Assembly (NCBI RefSeq): GCF_016746095.1
Contig: NZ_JAERTY010000011.1
Span: 1 to 64,000 of the forward strand
Reading direction: 5' to 3'
Source: Sphingobacterium faecale
GTDB taxonomy: Bacteria; Bacteroidota; Bacteroidia; Sphingobacteriales; Sphingobacteriaceae
Length of the DNA: 64,000 nt
Below are positions 41,573 to 50,186 of this stretch, one piece after another (the first letter of the stretch is position 1; each line of letters starts with the position of its first letter). Below the pieces are notes generated by a model. That model was not told the origin of the DNA and made no database searches. It worked only from the letters and a program-made list of their open reading frames with translations. Both the position numbers and the translations under genes were made by a program.

Positions 41573-43471
41573 TTACCAACCTGGATTTTGAAGTAGGTTG
41601 GGGTTTTGGATTAGATTGCTCTGTTTGATAGGCCATAAGTAATCTTTGGTCAGGAACCGACGTTGTACAATCACGGTAGGACGATAGTAGCTCGCGGTTA
41701 GCGATTGCTGTACATCCCACGCGTAGATGGGCGCATTGAGCTCTTGTGTAGCTGTTTTCCAGCGTCGCTGATCCCAGAAGCGGTGCCCTTCCAGCGCCAG
41801 TTCGATTTTTCGCTCCCGACGTATAATTTCGCGTAATCCTTCTTTGCTTGATGGTTTATTCGGATTGCGGGCGTACTTCTGCCAGGATACGATGACACCC
41901 TCTAAGCCGGCGCGTTCACGTATGGCATCGAGGTAAGAGTAGATATCCGCAGATGGTCCCTCGGCCTCATTGGATGCTTCTGCATATAACAGATACAGGT
42001 CTGCCAGGCGGATGACTGGCCAAGGATAAGGGTTAGGCTGAAAAAAACTCTGCTCCATGACGGCCTGATAGTTAATCAGTTTTTTAGCAAAATAACCTGT
42101 CAGGTTATAACGGTTAACATTCGTACTGGCACTGGCTTCTCCTTTTTTAGCACGTACGACATTGGGGTTGTTGTCGTCCATCTTGTCATGTCCATACCAT
42201 TTTCCCCCATCGAAACCTAAATTTGCATAGAAACGGGGCTCCCGGTCAAAGTTGAGTACCGCTGTCTCATAACCTACCTGCATGTAATCAATCTCATTGG
42301 CCGAGGCTACTTTTGTCTGGAAGCGTTTGTCATATTCCCACTGGGTATCCTCTTCGATCGGAACTCCGCGCCTGGAGTAAAAATCGAGTGCCAGGTTGAT
42401 CGTCGGTGCGTAGGAGCCATTGGTGCTGTTATTGGTCATCTCCGGAGATAGGCGTGGCACAAAGTAAGCATAGGTGGAAGCTGTAGGTATGGAGTTGGGA
42501 TCGCCCCAGATGAGTTCCTCGTTCCATGCTTTGGTGGTCGCATTACGGATGTTCATTTCGAGGTGCGTGCTGGGCTTCAACGTCCGGTTAGGGATTTCTT
42601 CGGCTCTGAATCGATACAGTTTAATGCCATGCTGTTCGGCAAAGTCAATTGCATCTCTGGCCGCTTGTTTGGCCATGTCCCATTTCTGCTTGCTGTATGT
42701 CGGATTGAAAAGCTGTTCGCCAAGATTGTTTCTAAAATTGACATAATCATTATTACCGTTGAACAATGGACTGGCAGCTGTCACGAGGATATAGGCTTTC
42801 ATAGCCTTTGCAATAGCCTGGGTAAGCCGTCCGTCTTCGGTGATATGTTGTTCAATAACATCAGGGAGTCCCTGGGTGGCCTCGTCGATAAGTGTAGTAA
42901 TGTAGTTGAAACATTCGTCGATAGGTCTGCGATGTATGCGCACTTGCTCTTCGGTTGCTCCCAGTGGAAGGTTTTTGTCAATTAGAGGAATAGGGCCATA
43001 CATCCGTAATAAATAAAAATGATAATAGGCCTTCAGGAACTTCACTTCGGAGATCCAGCGTTGACGGTCTATTTCCGTCATATCCGGGACACGATGGATA
43101 TGCTCGAGAAAAACGTTGCATTCCCGTATACCTACAAATAGCCTGTCGTTCCAGGTGTCGGCGAGCGGGGTGCTGGGGTTTTGGAGGCCCAAGGCGATGG
43201 AGAACGGTGTCCGTGGGTCGTCCATGTCTAGCCAGGAATAGGAATAGGCCACCTCGTTGCCCGCGAGAAATTGGGGATTAAACCACACATCACCATGTTT
43301 GGGTAAAAAAGAATAGCAGGTGAATAAGTATCTTTCGGCAGTAGCACGTAAGTTAAATGCCATCTCTACATCAGCCACATTGTCCGGGATGACATCGATG
43401 AATTTATTGCAGGAGGATAGACTACCTGCCATGAATATCGTTAGGATTGTATTTTTTAATAATCTGTTCAT
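41573..43471 (-). CDS. SusD/RagB-family lipoprotein (locus 4)
   Basis: 632 residues from ATG 43471, which begins the lipoprotein signal (ILTIFMAGSLSSC). The frame to 43561 runs back into susC. SusD signatures: NKFIDVIPDNVADVEMAFN and the C-terminal IIRRERKIELALEGHRFWDQRRWKTA. It is longer than the other three SusDs here, as is usual for large-glycan SusDs. Partner of the SusC encoded 31 bp upstream. Confidence 0.9.
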   Translation of the reverse strand: MNRLLKNTILTIFMAGSLSSCNKFIDVIPDNVADVEMAFNLRATAERYLFTCYSFLPKHGDVWFNPQFLAGNEVAYSYSWLDMDDPRTPFSIALGLQNPSTPLADTWNDRLFVGIRECNVFLEHIHRVPDMTEIDRQRWISEVKFLKAYYHFYLLRMYGPIPLIDKNLPLGATEEQVRIHRRPIDECFNYITTLIDEATQGLPDVIEQHITEDGRLTQAIAKAMKAYILVTAASPLFNGNNDYVNFRNNLGEQLFNPTYSKQKWDMAKQAARDAIDFAEQHGIKLYRFRAEEIPNRTLKPSTHLEMNIRNATTKAWNEELIWGDPNSIPTASTYAYFVPRLSPEMTNNSTNGSYAPTINLALDFYSRRGVPIEEDTQWEYDKRFQTKVASANEIDYMQVGYETAVLNFDREPRFYANLGFDGGKWYGHDKMDDNNPNVVRAKKGEASASTNVNRYNLTGYFAKKLINYQAVMEQSFFQPNPYPWPVIRLADLYLLYAEASNEAEGPSADIYSYLDAIRERAGLEGVIVSWQKYARNPNKPSSKEGLREIIRRERKIELALEGHRFWDQRRWKTATQELNAPIYAWDVQQSLTASYYRPTVIVQRRFLTKDYLWPIKQSNLIQNPNLLQNPGW

Positions 43472-43502
43472 AATGGGTTGTATAACTATAAAAATATTGG
43501 AT

Positions 43503-46500
43503 TTAAAAGGATACGTTGATCCCCATATTGAATACGCGCTGTAGTGGATACCCCATCCCATTACCGGCCATCTCGATATCCCACATCTTGAATTTGCTCC
43601 AGACCATTGGATTGCTCACGTTAGCATAAATGCGTAGCATGTCTATTTTTACTTTTGTCGTGATGTGTTTGGGCAGGGTATAACCTGCTTCAATATTTTT
43701 GAGGCGTAAAAATGAACCGTTGCGCATCCACCATGTGCTGGATACGATGTTGTTAGGGTTGGCCGTAGGGCCGAATCTCGGATATAGCGCATAAGGATCT
43801 GGATTTTCTTCGGACCAATGATGGTCTGCATAGACCTGTAAAAGCTGTCTATTTCCTCTGGAACCGGCTCCGCCTGTCTGTACAAAGGGGGCGGTAGCGG
43901 AGGGGTCGATCCAGAATGAGCGCCGGCCTGTACCCTGGAAAAATGCCGAGAAATCAAACCCCTTATATCCACTGGAAAAACCGAAACCATAGGTGATCTC
44001 TGGCGTGGTCGGATGCCCTATAGGTACGATGTCGAACTCATCGATTACCCCGTCCTGATTAATGTCGATATACTTGATGTCGCCACCACGGGGGGCACCG
44101 ATAAGGCCTCCGTAAGATAACTGCTGTACCGGAGCATGTAATACCTCCTCGTCGGATATGAACAAACGCTCGGCTACAAGACCATAATTCTGACGGATAG
44201 GCTTGTTGACCCGTTGCTTGTAGTCGACACCCCAATCCAATTCTTCATAGACTTTATATTTGCCTGTAGCATAGGTAAAGTTGGCCTGACTGCGCAACCA
44301 CCATTGCTCTGTAATATGCTGACTGTACGTCAGTGATCCGTCAAAGCCTTTGCTGATGGCTTCACCCACATTGGCCATAATGTTAGAACTTAAGCCCATA
44401 GTATTGGGGATATCAGCCCGGGGCATCAAGATCCGTTTGCGGTAATCGTTAAAGTATTCAGCGACGATCTGTACTTTATCAAAGAGTCCCAGCTCGATGG
44501 CAAAATTGCTCTTATGGGCGGTCTCCCAGGATATATTGGGGTTAGCATAGCGTACGACGCTGATGCCAGGGCGTTTCATGTCGTATTTGGTGCCGAAGGT
44601 CGCACCATTGTCGTTGGCATTGAGGTTGACTTCAGAAAGGTAGAAAAAGCGGTCGCCAGGAGCACCGATCTGATCGTTGCCCACCAGGCCGTAAGTGCCA
44701 CGGAGCCTCAGGTTGGAAATAAACGGGCGCATAGGATCCCAGAATTTTTCGTTCGATATGCTCCACGCTAAGCCTGCCGATGGAAAGAAGCCGAATCGGT
44801 TCTTGCGGCTGAACCTTTCTGATCCGTTGTAACCGAAGTTGAATTCTGCATAATATCTACTGTCATAAGCATAGGTCATCTTGCCGGATATTCCCGCATT
44901 CCGGAAAGGTAATGAGGCCTGTAAGGACTCGGCATTGCCGTTTAAACTGTGCCGCAATATGGAGACCAGCATACCGGATACCCCATGTTTGTCATGGAAT
45001 GTACGGTTGTAGTTTAGTCCGGCTTCGAAATATAAGGAAGAAAATACGTCCTTGCCTCCCGCCTGGTAGTCCAGGTATTCACTTCCTTTCAATTCGTTCA
45101 TCAAGCGGATGGTCGTCTTGCCTGTCGCTGGGTCAATATCTCCTTGGCCATAGAAATAAGGTTTATAGGCCCGGTTGACATCAAAATAGGCATTCCGTGT
45201 TGTATTGCCCATCATCCGGAAGGTCAGACCTTCGGTGATACTTTGTAGGTTTTGGTTGAGTTCTAGTTGTGCATACATGTTAGAACGGGACGACTCTTTG
45301 TAACCCTTGACGACTTCGGCATACGGATTGAGATAGTCCCCCTCAAGATCATAGTTGCCAAACATGATATGCTTGACGTGCTCAAATCCAGGTTCGTCCT
45401 GGTAATAGGCTGGAAATAATACGGGGTTGGCATTCATAATCATACTATAAACACCGGCGCCTGTTGGAATGGGTCCCCGATAATCATCGAAGCTCCCCGA
45501 AAGACGTACCACGAGCTCTGTGCTCTTGGTTAGGTTGACATTGATATTACTACGGAGATTGTAAGTTCTAAGTTTGATATTGCTGTTGAAGTTACTGTTT
45601 CCTGGATTCTTTAATAGACCATTGTCCTGATTCAGTGAGGAAGATACGAAATAGCGTGCGACAGTGCCGCCGCCGCGTACACTGAGATGCGCTCGTTGTA
45701 CGGTCGTATAGTCTCTGAGGACCATGTCCTGCCAATCGGTGATAGGATACCTGTTCTTGTCCACTTGAGTGATGGTATTATGGACCTGCTCCGGTGTATA
45801 GTAGGGGGTGCCGAATCGCGTGAAGTACGCTTCATTATGCAGCTGCATAAAAGTGATCGGATCGGCAATGTCAACATTGGTAGTAGGTGCAGATATTGAA
45901 TTTTCGAGCCGGACACTGAGGTTTGCTCTGCCTTCACGTCCCTGCTTTGTGGTGATGAGAATTACCCCATTTGCTCCACGGGCACCGTATACGGCGGTAG
46001 CGGTAGCATCTTTCATAATGGAAAATGCCTGGATGTCGTCAACCTGCAGTCGGGCGAGATCCGTAGTCGTTACCTCCATATTGTCAATAAGTATGAGCGG
46101 GTCTTGCTTGTATCCGAACGTCGTGACACCGCGGATAAAGAAATTCGCATTGTCTGCACCCGGTTCACCGCTGTCCTGATAGGCAATCATACCTGCCAAG
46201 CGACCAGCTAAAGCTGAGGTAAGATTACTGGAAGGAACTTTTAGTTCGGAGGGGTTGATCGAGGTAACAGATCCGACCATATCCTGACGCTTGACCGACG
46301 TGCCAAATGCCGTAACTACAACCTCAGAAAGTTCGGAATTGTCTGGCAATAGCATTATCTCAAAATTGGTGGTAGATGCAGGCCTTATTTCCTGTGATTT
46401 GTAGCCCATCATTGCGATAACGACGACATCACCGGTTTTATAAGCGAGTGAATAGCGGCCATTGATATCAGTTGTGGTTCCTTTGGCACTCTGGCCTTTT

Positions 46501-46967
46501 ATCATTATCGAAACCCCGATTAACGGATTACCAAGGGTGTCGCGCACGATGCCTGAGGTAATCTGTTCTTGCTGTTCTTTTGCTACTTCTTTCGGAACCA
46601 ATGGTTTTGCTCTGGGTTTGATAATGATCGTTTTGTCCAATATGTTGAAATCCAATGCCTGAGCAGAGAGGATTTCTTCCAAAGCATCTGGCAGCGGCTT
46701 ATTCTGCATATTGACATCCAGACGTATGTTCCGCACAAAGCTTTTATTTAAAAAGATATCATAGCCAGTCTGTCGCTGAATGCTATTCAGAACTTTAGAG
46801 AGTTCTGCGTTCTTTACATGCAGCGTTATTTTCTGACCGTTGACATAGGCGGAGGCATGAAGCGATAAGGTCAAAGTTAATAGAATGATGAGCTTCATTA
46901 TGATTAGTTGTTTGAATCGCACAAATACAGGATACATATCCAGCTTTGTGTTTGGAATAATTTGCAT
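43503..46967 (-). CDS. SusC/RagA-family TonB-dependent transporter with STN domain (locus 4)
   Basis: 1154 residues from ATG 46967; ATG codons at residues 11 and 24 are alternatives. The hydrophobic signal core is at 22-41 (LIIMKLIILLTLTLSLHASA). STN domain about 46-118, carboxypeptidase-regulatory-like domain about 138-207, TonB-box-like SEVVVTAFG (214-222), plug about 225-345 (KDATATAVYGARGANGV), barrel to the end. This is the classical glycan-type SusC (AVYGARGANGV), whereas loci 1-3 have ASIWG[TVA]RA. That separates locus 4 from the other three. Confidence 0.94.
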   Translation of the reverse strand: MQIIPNTKLDMYPVFVRFKQLIIMKLIILLTLTLSLHASAYVNGQKITLHVKNAELSKVLNSIQRQTGYDIFLNKSFVRNIRLDVNMQNKPLPDALEEILSAQALDFNILDKTIIIKPRAKPLVPKEVAKEQQEQITSGIVRDTLGNPLIGVSIMIKGQSAKGTTTDINGRYSLAYKTGDVVVIAMMGYKSQEIRPASTTNFEIMLLPDNSELSEVVVTAFGTSVKRQDMVGSVTSINPSELKVPSSNLTSALAGRLAGMIAYQDSGEPGADNANFFIRGVTTFGYKQDPLILIDNMEVTTTDLARLQVDDIQAFSIMKDATATAVYGARGANGVILITTKQGREGRANLSVRLENSISAPTTNVDIADPITFMQLHNEAYFTRFGTPYYTPEQVHNTITQVDKNRYPITDWQDMVLRDYTTVQRAHLSVRGGGTVARYFVSSSLNQDNGLLKNPGNSNFNSNIKLRTYNLRSNINVNLTKSTELVVRLSGSFDDYRGPIPTGAGVYSMIMNANPVLFPAYYQDEPGFEHVKHIMFGNYDLEGDYLNPYAEVVKGYKESSRSNMYAQLELNQNLQSITEGLTFRMMGNTTRNAYFDVNRAYKPYFYGQGDIDPATGKTTIRLMNELKGSEYLDYQAGGKDVFSSLYFEAGLNYNRTFHDKHGVSGMLVSILRHSLNGNAESLQASLPFRNAGISGKMTYAYDSRYYAEFNFGYNGSERFSRKNRFGFFPSAGLAWSISNEKFWDPMRPFISNLRLRGTYGLVGNDQIGAPGDRFFYLSEVNLNANDNGATFGTKYDMKRPGISVVRYANPNISWETAHKSNFAIELGLFDKVQIVAEYFNDYRKRILMPRADIPNTMGLSSNIMANVGEAISKGFDGSLTYSQHITEQWWLRSQANFTYATGKYKVYEELDWGVDYKQRVNKPIRQNYGLVAERLFISDEEVLHAPVQQLSYGGLIGAPRGGDIKYIDINQDGVIDEFDIVPIGHPTTPEITYGFGFSSGYKGFDFSAFFQGTGRRSFWIDPSATAPFVQTGGAGSRGNRQLLQVYADHHWSEENPDPYALYPRFGPTANPNNIVSSTWWMRNGSFLRLKNIEAGYTLPKHITTKVKIDMLRIYANVSNPMVWSKFKMWDIEMAGNGMGYPLQRVFNMGINVSF

Positions 46968-47133
46968 AATTTTACATTAAATAAGGTTTAATAGTTTGTC
47001 GAATCACATGCTAAGTGGGATAGCTTAAAATATCCCAGACCTTTATCGGAGAGTCGGTCGGTAGCCGGCTCTTCTTTTTGGTTGTAATAGATTAATAATT
47101 GGTTAGTTTTCTTACATATAGTAGTCCTTTCTT

Positions 47134-48270
47134 TTAGAGATGTAGGGTTAATAAGTTTTTGTCAAACGTATATTTTACATTAGCCTCGTGGAGGATTCGT
47201 AAAATTTTGCTCAGGGGTTCTTGTTTGGATATGCGTCCTTGGAATTTGTCTGACCCCGGCTTACCCTTGACGATAACGTCAATGTCATACCAACGGGATA
47301 GGTAGGTAGCGACGTCGGAAAGAGAAGCTTCATCAAAAGATAAGTAACCCTCCCGCCAATTCGATACCAGTTCTGCGTCGACATTCTCCTTACGTAGCGT
47401 TCCTTGAACCCATGTGGACTGCTCATTGGGAAGTAGATCAATATGTCGATCGGATGCTGGATAGTCAACCTGAACCTTACCCTGGAGTAAAGTCGTCCGT
47501 ACGGTATGTTCGAGGCTGTAGTCGTATACATTGAAAGCTGTCCCTAGTACATTGACCTGCTGTTTTGATGTCTTTACGACAAATGGCTTACGACGTTTTA
47601 TCCCCTCGGTTTCTACCTGCTGATGTGCCACTTCAAAAAATGCTTCTCCATCCAGTTCGACATGGCGTTGATCCTGATGGAAATGCAAAGGGTATTTTAA
47701 TCGGCTTCCCGCATTTAACCATACTTTAGTTCCATCTTCCAGTACAATGTGGTATTGGGTACCCCTAGGTGTGATGATCTCGATGAGTGGGGTGGCGAGC
47801 GCTGTCCAGTCTGTGGTTTCTGTTATAGGTGAACCATCGGTATAGAGAAGTGCATCCGGGGTCATCGCTATACCGGATTTTATATGATCTAGATGTATCC
47901 GGCGCCCATTGGGTAGAATCGCTATCGGAGCCTTCCCATTGGGAAATACATGTTCGACCGTAATATTTGGGTTTGTTTCGGTATTCTGATCCCCGGCAGA
48001 CCAAATCCAGACAGAGGCAAAGAGCAATAACGCTGCTGCAGCACCTGAATAATACCAGAGCCGCTTTTGTTTAGACCTGGCCTGCATATTTATAATACGG
48101 CTATGTAGGGTCTCTCCTATAATCTGTAACTGTTCGGGGCTTACCTCTTGAGAAGCTTGCTGGCTTTCCATCGTATTGTAAGCTTGCTCAATGAGGGCTT
48201 TCTCAGCGGAACTAGCCTTGCCTCCTGTATACTTTTTGAGGAGATAGAGACACTCTTTTATCGTTAGCAT
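47134..48270 (-). CDS. FecR-family anti-sigma factor (locus 4)
   Basis: 378 residues: cytoplasmic part (about 1-65), membrane helix (about 67-86, YYSGAAAALLLFASVWIW), the extra strand region (NGKAPIAILPNGRRIHLDHI), FecR domain (about 165-275: TPRGTQYHIVLEDGTKVWL, LKYPLHFHQDQRHVELDGEAFF, VNVLGTAFNVYDY) and DUF4974 (about 310-378). It lies 98 bp after the sigma gene and relays the SusC signal of locus 4. Confidence 0.93.
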   Translation of the reverse strand: MLTIKECLYLLKKYTGGKASSAEKALIEQAYNTMESQQASQEVSPEQLQIIGETLHSRIINMQARSKQKRLWYYSGAAAALLLFASVWIWSAGDQNTETNPNITVEHVFPNGKAPIAILPNGRRIHLDHIKSGIAMTPDALLYTDGSPITETTDWTALATPLIEIITPRGTQYHIVLEDGTKVWLNAGSRLKYPLHFHQDQRHVELDGEAFFEVAHQQVETEGIKRRKPFVVKTSKQQVNVLGTAFNVYDYSLEHTVRTTLLQGKVQVDYPASDRHIDLLPNEQSTWVQGTLRKENVDAELVSNWREGYLSFDEASLSDVATYLSRWYDIDVIVKGKPGSDKFQGRISKQEPLSKILRILHEANVKYTFDKNLLTLHL

Positions 48271-48368
48271 AATTTTAGTTTCATTGATCGTTATATAAGT
48301 AAGAGCGATAATGAACTATAAAGTATACATGAAGTTGAAAAAAATATTCTTTTGAGAACCTCTATGGA

Positions 48369-48938
48369 TTATACAAGGAGAATATATAGAAAAGAAGGAA
48401 GCTTGGTCTTTAAAAGAAGAAGGGCCCGGTGTATGGTTGTTTTCACGGTATGTTCCGTTATATCCAATAATAGGGCTATTTCTTTATGGGATAATCCTTC
48501 GTTGCGGCTCAACTGGAATATTTCGCGCATACGGGGAGGGAGACTTTGAATACTGGCATCAATGCGTTGTTGAAACTCTTTGAATAAGAGCGACCTGTCA
48601 GCCTGTTCTTTGTTTTCCGTAGAAGCTTGCTGAATATGAGAAGCAAATTTTTTATTGAGTTTCGATTTTTCTATCTGTTTTAGGATGGCATGACGTACAG
48701 CGGCATACAGATAGGCTTTCAATTGGCTGTTGATAGGAAGACGTGTCGCATTGTTCCATATACGGAAAAATACCTCTTGGACAACATCCATGGCTTCGCT
48801 CTGATCGGAAAGCATTTTGTAGGCATGGATGAATAATAATTGCCAATACTTATTATATATAGCAGTAAAGGCTTCCCGATTGCCTTGGTACAGGTATCGG
48901 CATAGTAACTCATCATCCTGTTCGTCGAAGCTAATCAT
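48369..48938 (-). CDS. ECF RNA polymerase sigma factor (locus 4)
   Basis: 189 residues with region 2 (FTAIYNKYWQLLFIHAYKML, MDVVQEVFFRIWNN, YLYAAVRHAILKQIEKS) and region 4 (LPPRMREIFQLSRNEGLSHKEI, LLDITEHTVKTTIHRAL). It has the more common Bacteroidota FecI-like sequence, distinct from those of loci 2 and 3. First gene of the minus-strand locus 4. Confidence 0.93.
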   Translation of the reverse strand: MISFDEQDDELLCRYLYQGNREAFTAIYNKYWQLLFIHAYKMLSDQSEAMDVVQEVFFRIWNNATRLPINSQLKAYLYAAVRHAILKQIEKSKLNKKFASHIQQASTENKEQADRSLLFKEFQQRIDASIQSLPPRMREIFQLSRNEGLSHKEIALLLDITEHTVKTTIHRALLLLKTKLPSFLYILLV

Positions 48939-48990
48939 GCTAATAAAAAAAACTAGACAAAAGTGTTTTGGAATAATCCAGGGTAATCGC

Positions 48991-49018
48991 GCTAGGCGAT
49001 ATTGTCTTTTCGCCTAGC
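48991..49018. terminator. Hairpin between bcp and locus 4 sigma gene
   Basis: GCTAGGCG pairs with CGCCTAGC over a 12-nt loop, 23 nt after the bcp stop. There is no good T run on the minus strand, so termination is only possible, not certain. Confidence 0.45.
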
Positions 49019-49040
49019 TATTGGTTTCTTGTGTTTCGGT

Positions 49041-49502
49041 TTAATGGAATAGATCAAGAATTTGCTGTGACGCATTCTTGTTATCTACTTTCTTAATAAT
49101 ATGCTCTATCTTTCCATTTTCGTCGATGATAAAGGTGGTACGTGCTGTGCCCATATATTTTTTGCCGTACATGTTTTTCTCGACCCATACACCATAATCA
49201 TTCACGATCTTCTGATCTTCATCGGCCAATAGATGGAAGGGAAGTTCGAATTTACTGATGAATTTTTGATGCGATTGTTCACTATCGATGCTAACACCCA
49301 ATACTTCGAATCCTTTGCTTAGTAAAGATTGGTAGTTGTCTCTAAAGTTACATGCCTCTGTAGTACAGCCTGGCGTATTATCTTTGGGGTAGAAATATAG
49401 TATGACCTTCTTTCCACTAAAGTCGGATAGATTTACGATTTCTCCATTTTGATTTTTTGCTTGAATAGCGGGAGCCTGATCTCCAATTTTTAATTCTGAC
49501 AT
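49041..49502 (-). CDS. bcp: Thioredoxin-dependent thiol peroxidase (PrxQ/Bcp)
   Basis: 153 residues, full length. Peroxidatic Cys46 in PKDNTPGCTTEAC and resolving Cys51 with the five-residue spacing typical of PrxQ. Cytosolic enzyme that reduces hydrogen peroxide and organic hydroperoxides using thioredoxin. Single gene, transcribed in the same direction as the M23 and S23 genes upstream but separated from them by repeat arrays. Confidence 0.94.
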   Translation of the reverse strand: MSELKIGDQAPAIQAKNQNGEIVNLSDFSGKKVILYFYPKDNTPGCTTEACNFRDNYQSLLSKGFEVLGVSIDSEQSHQKFISKFELPFHLLADEDQKIVNDYGVWVEKNMYGKKYMGTARTTFIIDENGKIEHIIKKVDNKNASQQILDLFH

Positions 49503-49520
49503 GTTTAAAGTTTTTAGTGT

Positions 49521-49600
49521 TTTAGTAATTAGTAATTAGTAGTCAGTATTCAGTAGTCAGTGTTTTAGTAGTTTAGTAATCAGTAGTCAGTTTTTAGTTT
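49521..49600 (+). repeat. Degenerate CAGTNNN/AGTAGTCAGT array, plus orientation
   Basis: Repeated AGTAATT, AGTAGTCAGT and TTTAGTA units with a roughly 7-bp rhythm fill the gap between bcp and the S23 gene and run into its 3' end. Confidence 0.75.
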
Positions 49601-49945
49601 TAGGGATTTTATTAATCCTGTTATTACTTTTGCTATTTCAACGCTTTGTTCGTAATGTTTTTGGAAAGCTGTATCGTCTAGATAGCCTAATTTTTTTGCG
49701 AGGTAGAGCATTGATTTTACTTCGCTTGCGGAACCTAAAGATATATATAAAAACCGTATAAACTCTTTATTGCTTTGCCTATCAAATCCTTCAGCGATAT
49801 TATTGGAGATTGACACGGCTGCTCTACATATCTGATCTTTAAAGCTCCAGTCTCTTGAGTCCACAAAGATTGCATAAATATCTATAGCGATATCTTGTGC
49901 TTTTTGCCAAGCAATAAGATCCTCAAACTTTTGTATCGACATCAT
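49580..49945 (-). CDS. Four-helix-bundle S23 protein (23S rRNA intervening-sequence protein family)
   Basis: 121 residues with the family pattern: FEDLIAWQKAQDIAIDIYAIF, DQICRAAVSISNNIAEGFDR, EFIRFLYISLGSASEVKSML, a four-helix bundle. Members were first seen inside intervening sequences of 23S rRNA but occur widely as single genes; the function is unknown. Both flanks consist of degenerate CAGT-type repeats, and the 3' end of the gene overlaps one array. It thus looks like a repeat-associated mobile passenger. Confidence 0.85.
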   Translation of the reverse strand: MMSIQKFEDLIAWQKAQDIAIDIYAIFVDSRDWSFKDQICRAAVSISNNIAEGFDRQSNKEFIRFLYISLGSASEVKSMLYLAKKLGYLDDTAFQKHYEQSVEIAKVITGLIKSLKLKTDY

Positions 49946-49979
49946 GTTGTGCCCCTAATTTACGAATTATTAATTGTTG

Positions 49980-50186
49980 TTTAGTAATCAGTTCTTCAGT
50001 AGTTTAGTAGTCAGTTCTTCAGTAGTCAGTGTTTTAGTAATTAGTTTTTAGTAGTTCGTTCGTTCGTTAGTTTTTTCTGACATCTGACCCACTGTCCACT
50101 GACCACTGACCACTGACATCTTTCTACTGCCTACTGCTTACTGACCCCTGACTACTGCTTACTGACCACTGACCACTGACATCTGC
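49980..50186. repeat. Degenerate CAGTNNN arrays in inverted orientation
   Basis: 49980-50055 repeats TTTAGTA, AGTAGTCAGT and TCAGTTC on the plus strand. 50053-50070 has three TTCG units. 50078-50186 repeats ACTGACC, ACTGCTT and similar, which are CAGTNNN units on the minus strand. The two halves could fold back on each other. The array ends exactly at the stop codon of the M23 peptidase gene. Confidence 0.8.

Noticed and set aside
49980..50186. CRISPR array
   Set aside because: The unit is about 7 bp, degenerate and without unique spacers; no cas genes are present.
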